DNA of 64,000 nt from Artemisia argyi (lineage: Eukaryota; Streptophyta; Magnoliopsida; Asterales; Asteraceae), in contig CM060697.1 in NCBI GenBank assembly GCA_030686995.1, positions 103,415,272 through 103,479,271 of the forward strand. The letters run 5' to 3'. The position numbers and the translations under genes are program-made. A model generated the notes under the pieces. It was not told where the DNA came from. It did no database searches and saw only the letters and a program-made list of their open reading frames with translations. Below, piece after piece: positions 54,835 through 64,000 of the stretch. Position 1 is the first letter of the stretch. Each line of letters starts with the position of its first letter.

Positions 54835-57736
54835 AAATGTAGATTTGGTCACACATGGTCAAAATCGAACAGCCACACATTAACATATTTGTGTGGCTGA
54901 AGGTGCGAAAATTGACAACATTTACTAATTAGCCACACATGAACATTTTGATTGTGTGACCATTAGGACTCTATTGCCACACAATCGATCGTTATGTGGC
55001 CACAGGTATCTGGTAGTTTCGTTTCAGATCATATCGTCACATATGAATTTGGAACGTGTGACAAATACAAGTAACCTTGATGCATTAGTCACATGACGTA
55101 ATTTTTTGTGTGTCTAAATCATACAGTCAAGTTTGTCTCATATTATTTAAGGGTGACTCATATGTTTTGATAATTATTTATCCACATATCAAATTGGAAT
55201 GCGTGACTAATGAAAAGTAAGGTTGAACCATTAGTCATGATATACATATAAAAAGTGACAAATATATGTCACACACTTTAACACTGTGACCAAATGCCAT
55301 ATATGGTCACACTAAACGTTTTGTCACACATTGGTTAAGTGTAGCAAAAATCCAGTACATATGGTAACGTAAGTTCATATGTGTGTTTAAAGTTTAGTTT
55401 GTATTAGCTTGCCAAAAGCTAATGTAGATAGTCACATTTACTTGAAATACTATGACCAAATGTCATATATGGTCACACCAAACGTTTTATCACACATTAT
55501 TTAAGTGTAGCCAAAATCAAGTACATATGGTCACGTAACTTAATACACATTTCTTCATTATAAACATATAAATTCATGTGGCCATTGGATGAACAATAGT
55601 CACACAAAATAAACATTTATTATCTTTAAACCTCATATGGTCACACTTATTAACCGTTTTGGTCACTTTATTCTTAATTGTATGTGACTAATTACCCAAA
55701 ACAAAAATAAAACCCACACAAAAACAAAATTTATGTGGCCATTGGATGATCAATAGTCACACAAAATACACATTCCTTCACTTTAAACATCATATGGTCA
55801 CACTTATTCACACTTTAGGTCACTTTATGCTTAGTTGTATGTGACTAAATACACCCCCAAGAACATCATTTGTGTGACTAAATGTTACCAAAGCCCACAC
55901 AAAAACAAAATTAATGTGGCCGTTGGATGATCAATATTCACACAAGATACACATTCCTTCATTTAAACACCATATGGTCACACTTTTGGCCACTTTATGC
56001 TTAATTTTATGCGACTAAATACACCCCAAAAGCATGCTTTGTGTGACTAAATGTTACCTAAGGCCACACAAAAACAAAATTCATATGGCCATTGGATGAT
56101 CAATAGCCACACAAAATACACATTCCTTTCACTTTAAACATCATATTGTCACACTTATTTACACTTTTGGTCACTTTATGCTTAGTTGTATGTGACTAAA
56201 TACACCCAAAAAAGCATGCTTTGTGTGACTAAATGTTACCAAAGGCCACACAAAAACAAAATTCATGTGGCCTTTGGATGATCAATATTCACACAAGATA
56301 CACATTCCTTCACTTTAAACACCATATGGTCACACTTATTCACACTTTTGGCCACTTTATGCTTAATTTTATGTGACTAAATACACCCCAAAAGCATGCT
56401 TTGTGTGACTAAATGTTACCAAAGGCCACACAAAAATAAAATTCATATGACCATTGGATGATCAATAGCCACACAAAATATACATTCCTTTCACTTTAAA
56501 CATCATATGGTCACACTTATTGACACTTTTGGTCACTTTATGCTTAGTTGTATGTGGCTAAATACACCAAAAAAAGCATGCTTTGTGTGACTAAATGTTA
56601 CCAAAGGCCACACAAAAACAAAATTCATGAGGCCATTGGATGATCAATAGTCACACAAAATACATATTCCTTCACTTTAAACATCATATGGTCACATTTA
56701 TTCACACCTTTGGTCACTTTATGCTTAATTGTATGTGACTAAATACACCCCAAAAAAAATGCTTTGTGTGAGTAAATGTTACCAAAGGCCACACAAAAAC
56801 AAAATCCATGTGGCAATTGGATGATCAATAGTCACACAAAATACACATTCATTCAATTTAAACAACATATGGTCACACTTATTCACACTTTTGGTCACTT
56901 TATGCTTAATTGTATGTGACTATATAAACCCCTAAAACATGCTTTATGTGACTAAATGTTACCAAAGGCCACACAAAAACAAAATTCATGTGGCAATTGA
57001 ATGATCAATAGTCACACAAAATACACATTCCTTCACTTTAAACAACATATGGTCTCACTTATTAACATTTTTGGTCACTTTATGCTTAGTTGTATGTGAC
57101 TAAATACACCCCAAAAACATGCTTTGTGTGACTAAATGTTAAAAAAGGCCACACAAAAACAAAATTTATGTGGCAATTGGATGATCAATAGTCACAAAAT
57201 ACACATTGGTTCACTTTAAACAGCATATGGTCACACTTATTAACACTTTTAGTCACTTTATGATTAGGTGTATGTGACTAAATACACCCAAAAAACATGC
57301 TTTGTGTGACTAAATATTACAAAAGGCCACACAAAACCAAAATTTATGTGGCAATTGGATGATCAACAGCTAGACAAAATAAACATTCCTTCACTTTAAA
57401 CAGCATATGGTCACACTTATTAACACTTTTGGCCACTTTATGCTTAATTGTATGTGACTATATACCCAAAACAAACATGCTTTGTGTGACTAAATGTTAC
57501 AAAAGGCCACACAAAAACAAAATTCATGTGGCAATTGGATGATCAATAGTCACACAAAATACACATTTCTTCACTTTAAACGACATATTGTCACACTTAT
57601 TAACACGTTTGGCCACTTTATGCTTAATTGTATGTGACTAAATACCCAAAAGAAACCTGCTTTGTGTGACTAAATATTACAAAAGGCCACACAAACATAA
57701 AATTCATGTGACCATTAGATGAATAATATTCACACA
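54835..57736 (+). mobile_element. CACTA-type transposon end with expanded subterminal repeats
   Basis: Starts CACTAGTACAAAATGTAG inside the chromovirus RNase H, matching the CACTA terminal pattern. It is followed by many GGTCACAC/GTGTGACC words in both orientations, as expected of subterminal transposase-binding repeats. From about 55560 the words are ordered into the 180-bp array. No transposase ORF is visible, and the matching right end was not identified with certainty; TAGTAGTG at 62159-62166 (inverted CACTACTACAAAA) is a candidate. Confidence 0.6.
55560..57735 (+). repeat. Tandem array, 13 copies, period about 180 bp
   Basis: The marker GGATGATCAATA (or a variant) occurs at 55587, 55744, 55924, 56094, 56276, 56456, 56638, 56819, 56999, 57179, 57357, 57537 and 57717. 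Ten of twelve intervals are 178-182 bp. Each unit holds GGCCACACAAAAACAAAATT, CATATGGTCACACTTATT, TTTGGTCACTTTATGCTTA and CTTTGTGTGACTAAATGTTA. Confidence 0.92.
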
Positions 57737-57745
57737 CTACATGAA

Positions 57746-58215
57746 AAACGGGTATTTAGAAAGGTGGAAAACCGTGCCAAATACTCAAAAAAACCATACC
57801 AAATGCTATTTGGCACAACTTTGGCACGTTTTTGGCTCCGTCCTAAATATGAAGGTGCTAAATACATTTGGGTCGGGTTGAAACCATGCTAAATGCACAG
57901 TCCATGGGACTGTTTAACTTTAGGGTGCCATGAGTGAGGTATTTGGCACGACCAACAATCTTCCGTTTTAAAATGGGTATTCGTCACACTTTTATATCTC
58001 GTGCCAAATGTGTATTTGGTACCAATTCATCTCCTATGCTGAATGCCTATTTAGTACAATTTTTATTTACCGTGCCAAAATTAACTAAGACGGTTTTATC
58101 TACCGTGACAAACGTATTTGGCACGCTTTTAGTTATTTATACCAAACATATTTGGCACATTTATCTGCCTTTCCAAAAAACATTTGGCACGCTTTTGTGT
58201 TCATTATTAAATCAT
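57746..58215. repeat. Subterminal ATTTGGCACG motif cluster
   Basis: About a dozen copies or near copies of TTTGGCAC(G) and its inverse CGTGCCAAA in 470 bp directly after the CACTA terminus. Clusters of this kind are bound by CACTA transposase accessory proteins. Confidence 0.65.
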
Positions 58216-58259
58216 TTAGCATGGTTTTCGTAATCATTTCTAACGTGCATTAACACCAT

Positions 58260-61200
58260 TTTCTATTACAATAGATTTTAGTACACCATCGTATCAACCA
58301 ACCATCCCATATATGTGCAAATATAATTCAATCGAAACCAAAAATAAATCTAACTCAATTTTTTTTAATCATCCATAAAATCAATTCAACATGGTCTTTT
58401 GAATACCATAAAGTAAATAACAATACGTCCAACATTCTTGTAAACCATGGTCTTTAGAATGACAAAGTCATTACTAGAACTAAATTTAATCACTAAGATA
58501 ACTTATTACTAACGGAAACGAATAAAGCTCATCGGATCACATTTTCATCACAAACCCTGCATCATATAATATTACATTAGAAATATGTATGAAACAATAA
58601 AAACATTTGATACACAAAATAACAATAGAAACGGTATACAATCAGCTAACACAAGTTGCCAAACAATAAAAAAATCAACAAACATAAATAGTCAAATGAC
58701 GTGTTTAACCCGTTACTGAACCTCACAACCAACCCATTTTGTCATCTTTAAAACCAATTTTAAGTCATAAAATATGCATCACATTATAAGGTTAAATGAC
58801 ATGTTAAATATTTGGTCTCAACTAGATTAGTACATTATACGGTCTACTGTGAATAGTTTTGACTAGTATTTGTTGCTAATCAAATTAGAAGAATGGAAGA
58901 AATATTTCTCATAATCGGAACTTACAATATGTACATGTTGATATGTCGTAGTAGTGTGAGCATAATCTTGAAACATATTTGCAGGTCCAGATCGTGGGTC
59001 AGCAACTTGTGCTGGAGAAATATGGGTATGTTCTATATTTCCAGAAAGAAAATCATCAACTTCAAACTAAGAGCACACATCCTCAGCAGTAGGACGTGAC
59101 CATCTACCATCATCTAAGGGAGTAATGAATCCATTGTATCTACTCCTGAGTTGCTATCTTTGATACCAGGGACGCGGACTGTATTAAACTATGATCTATA
59201 CAGGATATAGTAGCACATAAGGTCTAGCAACAACATAAAAGAGGAGATGCAAAATAGATTTGTTGAGGAATATAGATATCTGTTCAATCATAAAAGTTGA
59301 AACGCCAGTTGTAGAGCTAGCTTTAGAGGTAAATCCGGGTATGCCGAGTTTTGTAAAGATACTGACCTCAAATGGTCACTAGAGCTTAAGTCATACGTTG
59401 GATATTGCACCTGTGTCACATAACACAAATTAGTATCACATTTCAAATCTAAAGTACAATAAAACATAAATTATATACCTTTATTTGGGTACTAGGACCT
59501 GACCACTGACCCCGAAGACCATTAGGGCCTAGAAAAAGAATTCCTCAATAAAGTTTCTTGTCTCGGATGTGGCAACAGAGATCTATGAAAAAAGTGAAAT
59601 GAGCGAACTAACACAGAGAACAACTTCATCCACTCTTACATGTAATAGCAAACAAATTCATCTCACCATTCACATTCCCACCCAATACTCAACTATAGCA
59701 AAAGAAAACAGGTTATATTCATGAGATGAGCAAGCCCTCCGAATAATGGTTTACTTTCGAGAGGTAAACCAACTCTCAGATAGCACTCGATTAAAAATCA
59801 AATAAGTTTATCAGATTAAGCTTAATAAACAAAATTGTTGCAATCACTATTTATATTCATGCCTATATAAGAATAGTAGCTAGAATAGTCGGATTTGTAT
59901 AACGCATACTTAAGATAAGCAATCAGCCCTTGTAATGCTATATTTGTAGCTAGAATAGTCAGATTGGTGTAGAAACAGCCCCAGTAATGTAATGCTATAT
60001 ACTAAGTTGTGTTACAAGTTTGACGGAACTAAAACATGACACTAAATCAAATCAAAACCCCATAAACTAATAATCTAAAAGGTGTAAACACAACCAGAAA
60101 ACCTTATAAGTATTTACAAAATGCAAAATTCCAACAAATCTCATTTGGCACTTCATGATTTTAGCTCACAAATAGCTAGTATTTCATTCAAGCAATGTTA
60201 TTGTAAACATTTAGGTTTGGTATGACTAAATCGCAAAGAATGAAAATAAAGTTAAGAGCTAATAAGTGATCACTAATTTTTTTATTAAATTCAGTGAGTG
60301 AACTACTAAATCTTCCAATATATAAAAGATGAAATCAAACCCGAAATTTCATTCATAATTCATAATTCTATGGCATTGAATTGAATTCAAAACTTGTTAA
60401 CATAACAAGATGTGGTTCATATTATAAAACATTAACCAATGAATAAACTAATCTTCATTATTAACACGTCATATAGTGAGACAAATATGAGAATGAGGGA
60501 ACAAATGTACAGATTAACCATCAACCATAAACGAAGTACCTACTTCCTTTGTCCAACAAAGTTTCTTTCGAGTCGTTAAAACATTAAACAAATCACTACA
60601 ATCATAGATCATATATGTCGGCCATGAGATAAGGGGACAAAAATTGGATACACTTTTCTCATTTTTCCCAAGGAAGTGTTAGCAACATCTTTTAAACTCT
60701 TCTCATTTTCGCAAAGAGTATCTTTTACACTCGAAGCAAAGTTTATATCTGATCATTGCATTCCTTCATAGAATAAGCATATTGAAATACTATGTCAATA
60801 TCTGCTACATTGCGTTTATTGTTGCATCTGATTTCTTGCTTCATTAATCTCAGAAAAACAATATAACAGCTTAAGGTAGAGTGTGTGCAAACAGTTTAGA
60901 CACTTTCTTTAAGATATCCAAGAACTAAAAACAACTAGTTCTCTTTTTCTCTGATATTCCCAATTCCAATAAATGTTAGGCTTGAGAAATCAAAATAGTT
61001 GGTTCAAGGGCACCAGTGGGTTCAAAATTTGAACTTCGTGTTAAACACAATCGAATATGTTCAATTACCCACACAATTACAGTTATCAATGCTTATTCAA
61101 GAACCCTAGATTACCAACATAAAATTCTAAAGTAAAAATTAACCTATTTGTGTAAAATCATGCAATCAAACTCAGTGAATCAATAACCCTACCAATAAAT

Positions 61201-62156
61201 TAAAAGGTTAATTTAAACCGATTACCACAAATTATGAACGAAAATAGTGAATGGTGTATGAACATACCTTCTCCTAGTCCTTCCTGAAAGTGTATTGTAT
61301 CTTAGAAATCGCAAGATAAACCTTCTATGGAAGGAGTCACTACTGCTCCACGATCCCCACATATGTAGGGGCGCCAAATAATTTTACATAAGGCCTCCAA
61401 AAAATTTTCACTCATTCATATCCATAGTCAATAACTGTATATCTTTTATATGTACGTGATGTTTATTATGTTAAAGTGCACCGAGCATTTGGATAATACC
61501 ATATAGTTTTATACTAACTTTTATTACAGTACTTGTTATTATAACTATTATAATTATTGGATTATTATCTTCTTAAAATTGAAAAGGTTAATACTTAAAC
61601 AGTGTCTAAAGTACCTTTATATCATTCTATTTGGGAAATTATGATTTTTTTATTTTTATCGAATAATTCACGAGATTTGAACCATGCATTACACGATTTA
61701 ATCCAGGTAAACCTCTCCCTTTCAAAAAGGTTGGCGCGACAACTTTAGGATTGCTTACACCTAACAAGAACGTATAAAAATGGATGAAAGCGTATAAAAA
61801 CGTAAGAAAAATGAACAAAAACGTATAAAAACGTAAGAAAACGGGCGAAAACGTATAAAAACGGATAAAAATTATTTATAGGGCAAGTTTAGTACTCATA
61901 ATCATAAAAAAAATTATGCAACGCCTTCTAAAAAATCTTGGGTCCGTCTTAGCACATATGATAGACTAGTGTTGGTTTAGAAAACAGTATTTACCGGTTA
62001 AACAAATAAAGACGTGTTTCAAAGTTAGCAGCAGTTCTAGATAGCACTTTTTTATAGACCGGTCTTTAGCATTGAAACCAGACTTGATGTATTTTACTAA
62101 TACTGACATGTGTTTTAATAAAAAGGTCTCAATCCAATGGTCTCTATTCTTGTTTT
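58260..62156. other. AT-rich DNA with scattered exon-like tracts
   Basis: No long ORF. Minus-strand tracts at about 58925-59135 and 59480-59590 look like decayed exons. Near 61775-61870 the words AACGTATAAAAACG and AACGTAAGAAAA repeat several times. The rest is ordinary AT-rich DNA. Confidence 0.4.
58925..59135 (-). pseudogene. Exon-like tract of an unknown gene
   Basis: Read leftward: GFITPLDDGRWSRPTAED, one TAG, then FEVDDFLSGNIEHTHISPAQ and VADPRSGPANMFQDYAHTTT, ending at a consensus donor (ATT|GTAAGT). The composition is that of real protein and there is only one stop in about 70 codons. I do not recognise it; a transposon-carried host fragment or CACTA gene remnant are possible. Confidence 0.3.
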
Positions 62157-62452
62157 TGTAGTAGTGCGAGCTTGCTGTTTCGAGCTTTTGTCGAAAGTTA
62201 TTGTTAAAAATATATTTGGATTTTTTTTTATCAATCATGCGTTTTTATTGGTTAAGTAAATTTAATTTAATTTAATATATAGTTTTTTTATCAGTTGCTT
62301 TTGAATCTTCGTTATGCATGTTATGGCATGGGCGTTGCATCATCTAGCCTTATACTGTAATGACACGTGTTTGTACGTTGCAACGGTCCTATTCCAGTCA
62401 TGTTGTTACTGCCCGTGTTTGTCGAGCCTGTCCTGGAAATTCGATTCCTATT

Positions 62453-62456
<4 letters not shown>

Positions 62457-62527
<71 letters not shown>
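62457..62527. repeat. (AT)n microsatellite, about 35 units
   Basis: Uninterrupted AT/TA dinucleotides at the inner edge of the left foldback arm. Confidence 0.95.
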
Positions 62528-62535
<8 letters not shown>

Positions 62536-62723
62536 TATATGAACATTTGATTACGTTTGTTCATATAATACATTTGATTATGCACGAAAATGATTTACGA
62601 GGAGATTCGTTTAGGGTTCAATATATACATTTGATTATTCGACAAATAATAGGAGCTCGACATTTGATTACGTTTGTTCATATAATACATTCGATTATGA
62701 CAATAGGTTTAGGGTTAAATAGT

Positions 62724-62857
62724 AAAGGCTTACATTTGATTACGTTTGTTCATATAATATTCCAGGACAGGCTCGACAAATATAAAGCTCCTCAATTACT
62801 ATTTAACTATTAATATATATATATTATATGAACAAACGTAATCAAATGTAAGCCTTT
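62724..62857. repeat. Perfect 37-bp inverted repeat with 60-bp loop
   Basis: 62724-62760 (AAAGGCTTACATTTGATTAC ...) is the exact reverse complement of 62821-62857. The loop begins with TTCCAGGACAGGCTCGACAA (62760-62779), which is itself inverted relative to 62419-62438 in the left arm. Confidence 0.92.
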
Positions 62858-63555
62858 AAATTTATGACAATAGGTTTAGGGTTAAAACTTACTAGCTAAC
62901 GTTTGGGGTTTGCTGGGAAATAGGACAGAAATGGTCGGGGTGCCTCATTTAAGCCATAGACCCTAAAAGACCAATGCCAATAGACGGGCTCGAGACTAGA
63001 CACATGATTATCATCTAACATATTTTATGAATGAAGTGATTCTTACATCTACTCGAAATAAGCTTGAACCCTAAACATATTATGAGAAAGTTAAAGGCTT
63101 ACCACCAATCCATTTGATTATATCAAAAGTTAAATAGTAACATATAGCATATGATAGCTTTAGCTCGACTAGCTAAAGCCAATACACTTGAAATAGACCC
63201 ACAAAGGTCGCAACCCATAATAACTCATATCAGAATCTATTTCCCAATACATGCTCAAATTATGGCAAACACATGTAGGAACCAACATGACTAGAATATG
63301 ACCGTTGCAATGTACAAACACGTGCCATTGTGGTATAAGGCTAGATGATGCATCACACATGCTATAACATGCATCACGAAGATTCAAGAGCAATTGATTA
63401 AAATACTCTAATATTAAATTCAATAAAATATACTTAACCAAATAAAAACGCATGATTGATAAAATAAAATCCAAATATATTTATAACCATAACTTGAACT
63501 CGATAAAAGCTCGAACTGACAAGCTCAATTGTGAAGCACGATATTTATCAACATA

Positions 63556-64000
63556 CTAAGGGTATGTTTGGAGTGGAGCGGTGCGGAGCTTTTTGGGCGG
63601 TGAACAATGAACATTTTGAATTTTAGTAGTCGTTCAGTAAAAGAGCGGTAAGATTTGGCTATTTTTTAAAAATGCTAATTTTTCAAGGCTTGTTTAAGAA
63701 GCGGTGAGCGGTGAGCAATGAGAATTTTAAATTTTAGTGGTCGTTCGGTAAAAAAGCTGTAAGATTTGGCTAATTTTAAAAAACGCTAATTTTCAATGCT
63801 TGTTTAAAAAGCGGTGAGCGGTGACAAAGAAATCTCCTTGTAAATCACTTTATTGAATTAGTAATTTTTGATCGTACATTTATATCTTAAATAAGTTTTA
63901 AATTATTTTGATCCTCCCCCCAAATATTTCACTATATCCCGCTCTAATTTCCCCCAAAATTCAAAATCACACTTTTGGATCCTTCTCTCCAACCTTTCAC
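63556..64000 (+). repeat. MITE-like start with 111-bp tandem duplication, cut by window end
   Basis: TAAGGGTATGTTTGGAGTGG resembles the GGGYRTGTTTGG ends of PIF/Harbinger or hAT MITEs. A unit with GCGGTGARCAATGARMATTT and GTCGTTCRGTAAAA repeats with a 111-bp period (63598-63820). The right end is outside the window, so the class is open. Confidence 0.45.

Larger units (their letters stand above)
57737..62166 (+). mobile_element. Second CACTA-type terminus and following non-coding DNA
   Basis: CACTACATGAAAAACGGGTA interrupts the last 180-bp unit after ATTCACA. It is followed by a different subterminal motif family (ATTTGGCACG/CGTGCCAAAT). The right end is uncertain: a terminal-like TGTAGTAGTG lies at 62157-62166, but the 3-bp flanks (ACA left, CGA right) do not match, so it may belong to another element. 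Confidence 0.45.
62168..63528. mobile_element. Foldback structure with about 290-bp inverted arms
   Basis: The left arm (62168-62457) and the right arm (about 63225-63528) are inverted copies at roughly 80-85 percent identity by eye, sharing TTTTTATTGGTTAAGTA-like, GCATCATCTAGCCTTATA and GTGTTTGTACRTTGCAACGG words. The 770-bp centre holds an AT microsatellite, a perfect 37-bp inverted repeat and repeated ACATTTGATTACGTTTGTTC words. It has no coding capacity. It could be a foldback element or a MULE-type element with long terminal repeats. Confidence 0.65.

Noticed and set aside
55560..57735. Regular repeats that might suggest a CRISPR array
   Set aside because: The whole 180-bp unit repeats, without unique spacers, in a plant nuclear context. 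It is a satellite-like tandem array.

Overview
This is nuclear DNA from a flowering plant. The genes have GT..AG introns, TATA boxes and plant-specific protein families (Ole e 1/extensin-type, plant amidase, dirigent). The sequence is AT-rich and about 80 percent of it is transposable elements. The retroelement proteins, above all the accessory ORF behind the Copia pol gene, resemble those I remember from Asteraceae (daisy family) genomes. That family assignment is from memory and was not checked by a search.

Gene island, about 1-11.9 kb, all genes on the plus strand: (1) a three-exon secreted Ole e 1/extensin-type protein, exons 1954-2107, 3367-3850 and 4656-5013, with a hAT MITE in intron 1 and a SINE in intron 2; (2) an amidase pseudogene, 5652-7444, whose central exon with the catalytic serines is missing and where a Helitron-like insert now lies; (3) an intact single-exon dirigent gene, 8886-9446, with a TATA box. 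A segment upstream of the dirigent gene recurs downstream of it, and that second copy is split by a hAT-like element. Long AT microsatellites end the island.

Nested retrotransposons, about 11.9-54.8 kb. The oldest layer is a minus-strand Ty3/gypsy chromovirus (RNase H, integrase, chromodomain at 46996-47793 and 53739-54834). Its 3' LTR, running left from 46995, was split twice: by an 18.8-kb Sirevirus-like Copia element (12514-31279, minus, target duplication GATGT) and by a 15.6-kb Athila-like element with 4.3-kb LTRs (31419-46986, plus, target duplication GTTAC). The Copia reverse transcriptase was in turn split by a 6.3-kb element without pol (19338-25617, plus, target duplication GGGCA, two LTRs of 1412 bp). 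The chromovirus integrase was split by a 5.9-kb LTR-like element (47799-53733, target duplication TTTCA), which seems to hold a further insertion.

DNA-transposon end, 54.8-64 kb: two CACTA-type termini, each followed by its own subterminal motif family. The first grows into a 13-copy array with a period of about 180 bp. Then come degraded exon-like tracts, a foldback structure with about 290-bp inverted arms and a perfect 37-bp hairpin stem, and a partial MITE-like tandem repeat at the window end.

The most notable observations are: the Copia accessory ORF preceded by its own consensus TATA box; dense TGACG/CGTCA sites upstream of TATA in the LTR of the pol-less element; a G-box plus palindromic E2F-type site in the Athila LTR; and the nucleosome-length array inside a CACTA element. 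I saw no rRNA, tRNA gene or CRISPR array.
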